Positions 10,964 through 20,684 of a DNA stretch of 64,000 nucleotides are shown here, in pieces. The notes beneath the pieces are model-generated. The model did no database searches, was not told the DNA's origin, and worked only from the letters and a program-made list of their open reading frames with translations. Every line of letters starts with the position of its first letter. Within the stretch, counting starts at the first letter, position 1. This stretch comes from Garcia nutans (lineage: Eukaryota > Streptophyta > Magnoliopsida > Malpighiales > Euphorbiaceae): contig CANTUV010000031.1 of NCBI GenBank assembly GCA_947685225.1, forward strand, positions 67,809,001 to 67,873,000. Reading direction: 5' to 3'. A program made the position numbers and the translations under genes.

Positions 10964-11325
10964 GCCTGACAAGCCCTAGGGCACGTCCAGGATTTTGGGA
11001 ATGTCGATAGCTCTGTATTTTGGGTTGAGTGGCACGACCAGTGACACGCCCATGTCACTGAGCGTGTTGTAGCTTCTGTGTGGCAGTAGGATTGACACGA
11101 CCAGTAACACGCCCGTGTTATTAAGCGTGTCATAGCCACTGTGTTTTTGGGGAATTGACACGGCCATGAGCACGTTCTTGATGTTGGACGTGTCAATATT
11201 GTTGTGAGGCAGAAGGTATTACACGCCCAGTAACACGCCCGTGTCATTGAGCATGTAAAAGCTTCTGTGTTGTGGAGTTAGGGCACGGTCAGGGACACGC
11301 CCGTGTGGGTGAGCGTGTCATGGTT
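10964..11325 (+). repeat. CACG...CGTG dyad array in the 5' LTR of B
   Basis: Repeated ACACGCCCGTGT-type words, for example GTGACA...TGTCAC around 11041-11060 and TAACACGCCCGTGTTA around 11107-11122, each followed by AGCGTGT. The 3' LTR copy spans about 18443-18785 and lacks one 12-nt unit. The antisense strand is open by chance across the repeat. Confidence 0.75.
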
Positions 11326-11360
11326 AGAGTTTGCCCTAGTTGGTTCTTAGCCTTATGTTC

Positions 11361-11368
11361 TTATAAGG
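11361..11368 (+). promoter_or_regulatory. Possible second TATA box of LTR B
   Basis: TTATAAGG lies about 40 bp after the dyad array, the same order seen in G, F and A2. The 3' LTR keeps it. It competes with the TATA-like word at 10225; sequence alone cannot decide. Confidence 0.3.
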
Positions 11369-11760
11369 GTTTCATCTTCCTTTGGATTAGGTTGTGAAGA
11401 AGGTGAATTACTCTAATTCAAGAAGTGAAAGATTGTTGGAAAGAGAGGTGTTAATATTGTGTGGGTTGCATTTAAGGTAAGTATAAACTACATTATTGCA
11501 TACATCCATATGATGTTGAAATTTAACATACATTTCATGATATTGATGATGCTTATGAATAATGTTATGTTGTGTATAATGTGGAATATGATGTGAACAT
11601 TTATAATGATGTGAAAGATATGATAATGTGATGAATTGTATTTATGTGATGAGAAGCCATGATTGTTGGCTATGATGATAAAATAAATTACAATTGAGGC
11701 AAGTTTGCCTATTGCGAAAATGAGAATAAAATGAGAATGAAATGATTTTGTGTAAAGTGT

Positions 11761-12146
11761 GTTATTCAACCTTCAGAGTTGTGATTTTGGCAGGCATGCC
11801 TATTGTAGTAACAGGCTAGCCGGGTTGAGGATCTCCTCAAGTTGTTGAGTTGATGGTCCAAGAGACTGGGTCTGTTACTTTATAAATGTGAATTGATAGA
11901 TGTAAATTGAAGTAATAGTCTAGCCGGGTTGAGGATCTCCTCGATTTAGTCGGGTTGATGGTCCAAGAGACTGGGTCTGTTACAGGTAACATTCTAGCCG
12001 GGTTGAGGATCTCCTCAAGTTGTTGAGTTGATGGTCCAAGAGACTGGGTCTGTTACCCTATCCATGGATAGAGAGATATGTATATTGCCTACGGGCTTGA
12101 TTATTGTGATATTGGACCGAAACAACAACTCTGAACTTTGAATAAC
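11761..12146 (+). other. Foldable region with three inner repeats in LTR B
   Basis: Arms at 11761-11782 (GTTATTCAAC...AGAGTTGT) and 12125-12146 pair at 20 of 22 positions and enclose three repeats of about 70 nt (11808-11878, 11912-11983, 11986-12056). Each repeat is bounded by GTAACAG/CTGTTAC-type arms and contains GAGGATCTCCTC, itself an inverted repeat. D, D' and E hold equivalents. In the 3' LTR it spans about 19226-19612. An RNA role such as packaging or dimerisation is a guess. Confidence 0.6.
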
Positions 12147-12316
12147 AAATTAGTGTCTTGTGGGCCCATATGTGTCTTTGTTGAATGAGTATATTGGATG
12201 ATGATATGATTATTGAAATTATGAAATGTAACCTTCATATATATATATATGATTATTATTGATTGAATGTATGATATTGATATTGACATTTCATATTATC
12301 ATGATGGTTTGTACTA

Positions 12317-12353
12317 CTGAGTTTTGGCTCAGCGCGATTGTGGTTCATCGCGC
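12317..12353 (+). other. Twin hairpins near the end of LTR B
   Basis: CTGAG-TTTTGG-CTCAG (12317-12332) followed at once by CGCGAT-loop-ATCGCG (12333-12352), then CAGGT. D, D' and E have the same pair with changed but still pairing stems. The 3' LTR repeats it near 19782-19817. Confidence 0.6.
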
Positions 12354-12707
12354 AGGTGGTAGAGTTGATAGGGTTGAGACTGAGGATTCCTCTAGACCTA
12401 GTTGAGCTTTACTTGAAGAGTTGGATTAGAGCTTAAAGATCAGAGAGTCAAGCTGCCAATCATGTATCTATTCTATGTTGTATATATTTTTGACGTTTAT
12501 GTATTTGAACTTGTAAAAATTTGTAATAACTTCCGCTGTGAATTTATAAATGTTTTTATACATAGTGTCTTTTGAATTTCCTTTAAACATTCGAGTTATG
12601 AGTTGTGTATTTTAAACAGTGGCATGTTCTATATTCAGTATACATATTATACGATCGTATAAGCATGCTTGGTACGTATACGGGATATAGGGGTGTTACA
12701 ATTATTT

Positions 12708-12719
12708 TGGTATCAGAGC
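12708..12719 (+). other. Primer binding site of B (tRNA-iMet)
   Basis: TGGTATCAGAGC, the standard plant initiator tRNA-Met primer site, seven bases after the LTR end. Confidence 0.92.
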
Positions 12720-12869
12720 CTAGGTTTGAGATTCTCAACCTAGGTCAAGTATAAGAAAAAGAGTATTTTGATTTTAAAAGTGAGTTTTTGAATAGAATAC
12801 ATGTTTGGTGTCGGGAGTCTCTGATCTTTAATGAGGAGTATTCTACTGTGTTTGCAGATATAGGTTATA

Positions 12870-15050
12870 ATGGATCCTCATTCGCGTCAATCCGTTGAGG
12901 GTAGTGCTGAGAGCATAGCTCCAGAGGTTGGATTAGATGGAGCTAGAGTGGATGGATCTGGAGAGGCCCCTGTTTCTGTGTCAGGGAGACCAGCTGGTGA
13001 GGAGATTCCACCAGTTTGGTTTAGGCATATGTTTGAATTTATGAGGCAGGCACCAGTGCAACCACCTCCACCTCCACCACAGCCTATGGTACCAGTGAGA
13101 CAGTATGATAAACTACGGAAATATGGAGCAGAGGATTTCTTGGGTACCATTGATCCAGCTGTAGCTGAGCAGTGGCTAGATAAAGTTCAGAGAGTATTTG
13201 TTCAGTTACAAGCCACTCCGGAAGAAAGATTTGATTATGCAAGATCTTTGTTGCAGAAGGACGCATACAACTGGTGGAAGACAGTGCCCCATGCTATGGA
13301 TGATCCACCGACATTGTCCTATGCTGATTTTCTAAGAGAATTTGAATTGAAGTATACTCCGAGGGAGTATAAAGATTTGAAGAAAATGGAATTCCTAAGT
13401 TTGAAGCAAGATCACCGGACTGTAACAGAATATGAATTAGAATTTATCCGGTTGAGTCACTATGCCGGAGGGATTATCTCTGATGAGATTGACCAGTGCA
13501 GAAGGTTTGAGGAGGGACTGAGACCCTCACTGATGTGTCATGTGGCTGGTTTTAGATACCAGGATTTCTCTCAGCTGGTTGCAGCGGCTAGAGGTGTGGA
13601 GAGAGCACAAATTTTAGCAGCAGCCGCTACTGAAGAGGAGACCCGGGTTAGAAGACCTCAGTTTGAGGCAGGATCCTCATCTGTGAAAAGAGGTAGAGGC
13701 AGTTTTACTCCTAGGTTTAGTAGGAGTCAGAGACCGGCTGGTAGGTCAGTTCAGTTACAGAGATCACGATCGAGACCTACAGCTTTAGCAGCGAGTGTTC
13801 CTACTCCTGCAGTTCAGAGATCCACTCTACCTGTCTGTGCCCAGTGTGGAGGGTCACATAGAGGTGCTTGTTGGCAGAATAGAGGACCAGCTGTGTGCTT
13901 CAGATGTGGTTCTCCCGATCATTTTATTAGGGAGTGTCCAGAGATGCAGGAGCAGAGATCGGTTGATTCTGCAGTTTCTCGACCTAGTGTCAGAGGTAGT
14001 CGAGGGGGCAGAGGTTTCTCCAGAGGGGGTAGACCTGGTTATTATCAGAGAGGAGGATCTTCATCCAGGGATACTATGCCAGATGAGGCTGGGCCTTCTC
14101 AACGGGTTTATGTGATGCAAAGACAACCAGATGATTCTGCAGTCATTGCTGGTACTTTCTCTTTATTTGGCATTTCAGTTCTTGCTTTAATTGATCCAGG
14201 CTCAACTCATTCATATATTAGTGCATCTGTGTTGCCTGTGACTGATTTGCATGCTGAGTCCCTAGGATTTGATGTGTTAGTGACAAATCCGTTAGGGCAT
14301 AGTGTGATTGTTAGCAAGGTGCACCAGGATAGTGCGGTTGAGGTACAAGGTGAGGAGTTTCTTGGAGACTTGATTGAAATGCCTTTTAAAGAGTATGATT
14401 TGATTTTGGGTATGGATTGGTTGTCTAGGCATGGAGCTGTAGTTGATTGTCAGAAGAAATGTGTCACTTTGAGAACTAGTGATGATAGGAGTGTGATGGT
14501 GTTCAGTGAGCAGAGACAGCTTGCATCCTTGTTCGTATCAGCTGTATCAGCTAGACGGATGATTAGAAAAGGGTGTGATGCTTACCTTGCTCATGTTGTG
14601 GATACTAGAGTAAGGAGTTCTCAAATTGATGATATAGCCACAGTTTCAGATTTTTCAGATGTGTTTCCAGAGGAGTTGCCAGGGTTGCCTCCTGAGAGAG
14701 AGGTTGAGTTTGGTATCGATTTGTTTCCTGGTACCACTCCCATCTCTATTACTCCTTATAGAATGGCGCCAGCTGAATTGAGAGAGTTAAAGGTGCAGTT
14801 GCAGGAATTGTTGGATAAAGGATTTATTCGCCCCAGTGTTTCTCCTTGGGGAGCTCCTGTATTATTTGTGAAGAAGAAGGATGGTACTATGAGGTTATGC
14901 ATTGACTATAGGCAATTGAATAAAGTGACTATTAAGAATAAATATCCTTTGCCTAGAATTGACGATCTCTTTGATCAATTGAAGGGAGCATCAGTGTTTT
15001 CTAAGATTGATTTGAGATCAGGGTATCATCAGCTGAAAAGTGAGAGCTGA
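12870..15050 (+). pseudogene. Gag, protease and N-terminal RT of element B
   Basis: 726 codons from ATG 12870, which follows an acceptor-like TTTGCAG at 12851-12857. A proline-rich stretch near residues 60-75 is followed by the gag domain (about 80-250), a basic linker, a CCHC zinc knuckle (CFRCGSPDHFIREC, about 342-355), an aspartic protease with DPG instead of the usual DSG (about 440), and the start of RT from about 625 (YRMAPAELREL, SPWGAPVLFVKKKDG, KIDLRSGYHQL). The frame is lost in an A run near 15037, inside RT. Gag itself looks whole and could still be made. The polyprotein would build particles and copy the element RNA. Confidence 0.9.
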
Positions 15051-15477
15051 AGATGTTTCTAAGACAGCTTTCCGCACCAGGTATGGGCATTATGAGTTTT
15101 TAGTAATGCCTTTTGGGTTGATGAATGCACCTGCAGTTTTCATAGATTTGATGAATAGGGTGTTTAGGCTCTATTTGGATCAATTTGTGGTGGTCTTTAT
15201 TGATGATATCTTGGTGTATTCTCGTAGTGAGGAGGAGCATGACAAACATTTGCGGATTTTGTTACAAATTTTGAGAGAGAAGCAATTATATGCTAAGTTA
15301 TTAAAATGTGAGTTTTGGCTTGACCAAGTGACTTTTCTGGGTCATATAGTTTCAGCAGATGGTATTAGAGTTGATCCAAGTAAAGTTGAAGCTATTTTGA
15401 ATTGGAATCCACCAAAGTCTGTAACTGAAGTTAGAAGTTTTTTTTGGGTTTGGCAGGCTATTATCGACGCTTTGTAA
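15040..15477 (+). pseudogene. Middle part of RT of element B
   Basis: Continues RT in the next frame: TRYGHYEFLVMPFGL, the FIDD catalytic box (VVVFIDDILVYS) and the thumb part (CEFWLDQVTFLGH). The frame breaks again in a run of eight T near 15436-15443. Both breaks lie in homopolymers, so either real one-base insertions or sequencing error would explain them. The true frame continues upstream of the first Met here. Confidence 0.88.
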
Positions 15478-17528
15478 AAGGTTTTTCTTTGATAGCCACT
15501 CCACTCACCCGATTGCTTCGGAAAGGATTTAAATTTGTGTGGACGGATCAGTGTCAATCTAGCTTTGAGCAGTTGAAAGAAATGTTGACATAAGCCTCTG
15601 TTCTTACTTTACCCGTGGAGGATAAACCGTATGTGATTTTTAGTGATGCTTCACATAGTGGTTTAGGGTGTGTTTTGATGCAAGAGGGTAAAGTTATAGC
15701 TTATGCCTCTCAGCAGTTGAAGCCGCATGAGCTTAACTATCCGACTCATGATTTGGAGTTAGCGGCTATAGTGTTTGCTTTGAAGATTTGGCGCCACTAT
15801 TTGTATGGAGAGAAATGCTTTATCTATACGGATCACAAAAGTTTGAAATATTTGGGTGTTCAGAAGGAGTTGAATCTTAGGCAAAGACGATGGTTAGAAC
15901 TGATTAAAGATTACGACTGCTTGATTGATTACCATCCTGGTAAGGCAAATGTAGTTGCTGATGCCTTAAGTCGGAAATCTTTAGCAGGTTTGGCTGTTTA
16001 TTCGCTCTCGTTGTTTGTTGAGTTAAGAGCGTTGCATGCTAGTTTTGAATTATGTAATGATGGTGAATTATTAGCTCAACTACAGTTGAGACCCATATTG
16101 TTGGATCAGATTAAGGAGGTTCAATTGACGGATGAGAAAATTCAGAAGATTGTATCAGATTGCCGAGATGGAGTGAGCCGAGATTTTCATGTGAAGAGTG
16201 ATGGTAGTCTTTGGTTCAAGGATAGATTGTGTGTTTCTGATGATGATAATTTGAAAAGGATCATTTTGGAAGAAGCACACCAATCGGTGTTTGCCATACA
16301 TCTGGGAAGTACAAAGATGTACCATGACTTAAAACAGCATTACTGGTGGCTTGGTATGAAGAGAGACATAGCGGATTTTGTATCCAAATGTCTTACTTGT
16401 CAGAGGGTGAAAGCTGAACATCAAGTTCCAACAGGGTTGCTTCAACCCTTAACAGTGCCGGAATGGAAATGGGAAAGGGTGACAATGGATTTTGTATTAG
16501 GGTTGCCTTTGACTCAGAGAAAGCATGATGCTATTTGGGTAATTGTGGATCGGTTAACAAAGACAGCTCATTTTCTTCCAGTTCGTATGGATTATTCTCT
16601 TGAGAAGTTAGTTGAGCTGTATATTCATGAGATTGTGAAGTTGCATGGAGTCCCAATTTCTTTAGTGTCGGATCGAGATCCCCGGTTCACTTCAAGGTTT
16701 TGGAAGAGTTTACATGGGGCTATGGGTTCTCGATTGCACTTTAGTACTGCATTTCATCCACAGACCGATGGTCAGTCAGAGAGAGTGATACAGATTATTG
16801 AGGATATGTTGAGAAGCTGTGTCATCGATTTCTCGGGGAGTTGGGACAGATTGTTGCCACTTGTGGAATTTGCTTACAACAACAGTCACCAATCAAGCAT
16901 TGGTATGGCACCATTTGAGGCTTTGTATGGTAGACGTTGTAGAACGCCCTTATGTTGGAACGAAACTGGTGAAGGTAAATTAATTGGTCCGGATTTGGTT
17001 AGAGAGACTGAAGAGAAAGTGAAAACAATTTGGGAGCGGTTAAAAGCAGCTTCAGACCGACAGAAATCTTATTCAGATTTGAAAAGGAGAGACATTGAGT
17101 ATAATGTGGGAGATAAAGTATTCTTGAAAGTGTCTCCTTGGAAAAGGATATTGAGATTTGGTCGAAAAGGAAAACTAAGTCCTCGTTTTGTTGGACCATA
17201 TGAGATTTTGGAAAGGGTTGGACCAGTTGCGTATCGGCTTGCTTTGCCACCGGAGTTGGATAGGATCCATAATGTTTTCCATGTTTCTATGTTAAGAAGA
17301 TATAGATCGGATCCATCTCATGTTTTACCAGTTGAATCTATTGAAGTGAGTTCGGATTTGACATTTGAAGAAGAACCAGTTGCTATTTTGGCTTATGAAG
17401 TAAAAGAATTGAGAAATAAGAGTGTGCCATTGGTGAAAGTTCTATGGAAGAATCATGGAAAAGAAGAGGCGACTTGGGAGAATGAGCAAGCAATGCGAGA
17501 TCAGTATCCACAATTGTTTCAGACTTGA
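15478..17528 (+). pseudogene. RNase H, integrase and chromodomain of element B
   Basis: RT connection sequence starts near 15445 and meets an in-frame TAA near 15593; from 15615 the frame is open for 637 codons. It holds RNase H (FSDASHSGLGCVL, YTDHKSLKYL), an integrase zinc-binding part (HLGSTKMYHDL, CLTCQRVK), the integrase core with D, D and E in MDFVLGLP, SDRDPRFTS and SERVIQIIEDML, and a C-terminal chromodomain (about residues 575-630; VKVLWKNHGKEEATWENE). In chromoviruses this domain steers integration to marked chromatin. Integrase and chromodomain look undamaged, but translation from gag cannot reach them without bypassing three breaks. Confidence 0.9.
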
Positions 17529-17536
17529 TATCAGGT

Positions 17537-17573
17537 AATTTCGAGGACGAAATTTCTTTTAGAGGGGGAGAAT
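17537..17573 (+). other. Hairpin and polypurine tract of element B
   Basis: AATTTCGAGGACGAAATT (17537-17554) is a perfect 7-bp inverted repeat with loop AGGA, starting nine bases after the pol stop codon. AGAGGGGGAGAAT (17561-17573) is the polypurine tract that primes plus-strand DNA. Element D keeps the same hairpin unchanged. Confidence 0.8.
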
Positions 17574-20163
17574 TGTAATATCCCAAAATATACCCTAGAT
17601 GTTTTGGGTTTTATTATTATTATAATTGGATTTATTGTATATGTTTTATTGTAAGAAAAAGGGGTTTTTAAAGGAAGTGTATATGTGATGTATATTAGGA
17701 TATATATAACATATACCTAAGTCATGGAAAGTCAAAGTTTTGAGTTAGTGGAAGAAGATATTTGTTGTGTTTTTGAATTTGTTATTAATTAATTAATAAG
17801 GATTTGAATGTGTGGAAGAGGTTGAAAGAGATTAGTTTAATATTTTAAATTGCTTGGTTGAGAGGGTTTTAAGGAAAAGAGGGGTTTGACTTTGGATTTC
17901 TATTTCTTCCTTCTTCTTTCTTTCTCATTGCCGTGGATCACTTTCTCCTTCTCCTTCCTTTGCTTTGTTTGGCCGGTTAACACAAGAAACAAGAGAGCAA
18001 AGAAGAGATTTGAACCTCTAACTCAAAGATCTAAGGAAGCTTTCAAGAGTTCAAGTGGAAAGTTAAGAGATTTCTTCATCTTTGGTAAGTTCTTCACTTG
18101 ACTCTTTGATTTCTTTGAGTTTTTGAGTTGAGTTGTGATTGGTATGTGATTATGTTGTTTAAGATGGGTTTAAGAGTGTTTGGGGTAACTGATTTCTTGT
18201 TTTTGGGGATGGATTGGAGGAAAGAGTAAGTTGTTGGAAGTGATTGTTTTGAGGTTGTGTTTTAGGTTTGTGTTGATGATTTTTGATTTGAGATTTGAGG
18301 AATGCTTTAGTTGTTTTGTTGTTTTTGTGAGTTTGTTATGGTTTTTGGGTATGTTGAGATGACTTTGGTTGAAGTGGTTTTTGGTGAAAGAAAGAGTTTT
18401 GTTGGTTGTGTTGTTGTATTGGCCGGAATCTGGGTTGTTGGCCTGACACGCCCTAGGGCACGTCCAGGATTTTGGGCGTGTCGATAGCTCTGTATTTTGG
18501 GTTGAGTGGCACGACCAGTGACACGCCCATGTTACTGAGCGTGTTGTAGCTTCTGTGTGGCAGTAGGATTGACACGACCAGTAACACGCCCGTGTTATTG
18601 AGCGTGTCATAGCCACTGTGTTTTTGGGGAATTGACACGGCCATGAGCACGTTCTTGATGTTGGACGTGTCAATATTGTTGTGAGGCAGAAGGTATTACA
18701 CGCCCGTGTCATTGAGCGTGTAAAAGCTTCTGTGTTGTGGAGTTAGGGCACGGTCAGGGACACGCCCGTTTGGGTGAGCGTGTCATGGTTAGAGTTTGCC
18801 CTAGTTGGTTCTTAGCCTTATGTTCTTATAAGGGTTTCATCTTCCTTTGGATTAGGTTGTGAAGAAGGTGAATTACTCTAATTCAAGAAGTGAAAGATTG
18901 TTGGAAAGAGAGGTGTTAATATTGTGTGGGTTGCATTTAAGGTAAGTATAAACTACATTATTGCATACATCCATATGATGTTAAAATTTAACATACATTT
19001 CATGATATTGATGATGCTTATGAATAATGTTATGTTGTGTATAATGTGGAATATGATGTGAACATTTATAATGATGTGAAAGATATGATAATGTGATGAA
19101 TTGTATTTATGTGATGAGAAGCCATGATTGTTGGCTATGATGATAAAATAAATTACAATTGAGGCAAGGTTGCCTATTGCGAAAATGAGAATAAAATGAG
19201 AATGAAATGATTTTGTGTAAAGTGTGTTATTCAACCTTCAGAGTTCTGATTTTGGCAGGCATGCCTATTGTAGTAACAGTCTAGCCGGGTTGAGGATCTC
19301 CTTAAGTTGTTGAGTTGATGGTCCAAGAGACTGGGTCTGTTACTTTATAAATGTGAATTGATAGATGTGAATTGAAGTAATAGTCTAGCCGGGTTGAGGA
19401 TCTCCTCGATTTAGTCGGGTTGATGGTCCAAGAGACTGGGTCTGTTACAGGTAACATTCTAGCCGGGTTGAGGATCTCCTCAAGTTGTTGAGTTGATGGT
19501 CCAAGAGACTGGGTCTGTTACCCTATCCATGGATAGAGAGATATGTATATTGCCTACGGGCTTGATTATTGTGATATTGGACCGAAACAACAACTCTGAA
19601 CTTTGAATAACAAATTAGTGTCTTGTGGGCCCATAGGTGTCTTTGTTGAATGAGTATATTGGATGATGATATGATTATTGAAATTATGAAATGTAACCTT
19701 CATATATATATATGATTATTATTGATTGAATGTATGATATTGATATTGACATTTCATATTATCATGATGGTTTGTACTACTGAGTTTTGGCTCAGCGCGA
19801 TTGTGGTTCATCGCGCAGGTGGTAGAGTTGATAGGGTTGAGACTGAGGATTCCTCTAGACCTAGTTGAGCTTTACTTGAAGAGTTGGATTAGAGCTTAAA
19901 GATCAGAGAGTCAAGCTGCCAATCATGTATCTATTCTATGTTGTATATATTTTTGACGTTTATGTATTTGAACTTGTAAAAATTTGTAATAACTTCCGCT
20001 GTGAATTTATAAATGTTTTTATGCATAGTGTCTTTTGAATTTCCTTTAAACATTCGAGTTATGAGTTGTGTATTTTAAACAGTGGCATGTTCTATATTCA
20101 GTATACGTATTATACGATCGTATAAGCATGCTTGGTACGTATACGGGATATAGGGGTGTTACA
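17574..20163 (+). repeat. 3' LTR of element B
   Basis: 2590 bp, TGTAATATCCC to GGTGTTACA. It contains the same modules as the 5' LTR: TATA-like word 17701, dyad array 18443-18785, foldable region about 19226-19612, twin hairpins about 19782-19817. Right flank is CAGAGTGCGGCCA, then A2. Confidence 0.92.
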
Positions 20164-20176
20164 CAGAGTGCGGCCA
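20164..20176 (+). pseudogene. Possible 5' scrap of polygalacturonase copy 1, exon 2
   Basis: Thirteen bases between B and A2, ending TGCGGCCA. Copy 3 has CTGCGGCCT at the matching exon place, and the sequence right of A2 (36872) continues that exon exactly. GGCCA here and GGCCT at 36872-36876 would be the A2 target duplication with one mismatch. The match is short. Confidence 0.4.
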
Positions 20177-20411
20177 TGTAGACCCTTAATTTTGACTCTA
20201 ACTTGGTACGGTCCTGATTAAAAGATGTCAAACTAAATTCGGACTGACTTTAAAAAATTTAAACCTAAGTTTTAACTTTTAAATGGCTCAGTTCGGTTTC
20301 AAAGGGCATACATTCAGATAATTAATATTTCAATGTCCAAGCTTAATTTATTGGGTTAAAATTTATTTATTTGGTTTTATTAAAGTATTTTTTGGACTGA
20401 TTTTAAGTCAG

Positions 20412-20592
20412 CAGGGCCCAGGCAACTTGAAGCATGGTTCTTGTCGACCTGGAAGGCCAAAATCGACATGAGCCATGGCTCATGTTGATTTGGCATACCA
20501 AATCGACATGGCCTTGGTTCCATGTCAATTTGGAACCCCAAATCAACATAGACATGGGCCATGTTGATTCAAACAGCCAAATCAACATGTAA
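20412..20592 (+). repeat. AATCGACATG dyad array upstream of the A2 TATA box
   Basis: Half-site AAATCGACATG and its reverse complement recur as facing pairs. One pair forms the perfect 20-bp palindrome ACATGAGCCATGGCTCATGT (20466-20485). Several half-sites have CG changed to CA or TG. The 3' LTR keeps a more decayed array at about 35213-35370. It ends about 85 bp before the TATA box. Confidence 0.75.
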
Positions 20593-20675
20593 TTTGATTC
20601 TGAAGTAGTTTCCTAAGTAAATTAGAATCCTTTTATGCCTTGGATTAGGCAAATTAGTTAAAGCAGAATTTTGCC

Positions 20676-20684
20676 TATAAATAA
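20676..20684 (+). promoter_or_regulatory. TATA box of the A2 5' LTR
   Basis: TATAAATAA after the dyad array; the 3' LTR has CATAAATAA at the matching place. Confidence 0.6.

Larger units (their letters stand above)
10094..12700 (+). repeat. 5' LTR of element B
   Basis: Starts TGTTATATATATCCC (TGTAATATCCC in the 3' copy) and ends GGTGTTACA. Its 2607 bp against 2590 in the 3' LTR is explained by three small indels. Contents in order: TATA-like box (10225), a purine-rich possible leader exon ending in the donor-like GGTAAGTTC near 10609, CG-rich dyad array (10964-11325), a second TATA-like word (11361), donor-like AGGTAAGTA near 11475, a foldable region (11761-12146) and twin hairpins (12317-12353). 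Confidence 0.9.
10094..20163 (+). mobile_element. Element B: complete Tekay/Del-type chromovirus (Ty3/gypsy)
   Basis: A 10.07-kb element with two nearly identical LTRs, a tRNA-Met primer site, gag, protease, RT, RNase H, integrase and a C-terminal chromodomain, then a polypurine tract. Long LTRs (2.6 kb) and a chromodomain point to the Tekay/Del clade. By eye the LTRs differ at about 20 places plus a 12-nt indel, so insertion was recent. Flanking five-mers do not match (GTATA left, CAGAG right); the left edge has a TA-rich length change, so a target duplication could not be shown. The polyprotein is broken at three places. Confidence 0.9.

Noticed and set aside
10720..11247. 175-codon minus-strand frame rich in Thr, Cys and Arg (also 18170-18712)
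   Set aside because: It is antisense to LTR B and its repeated peptide comes from the CACG...CGTG array; no family resemblance.
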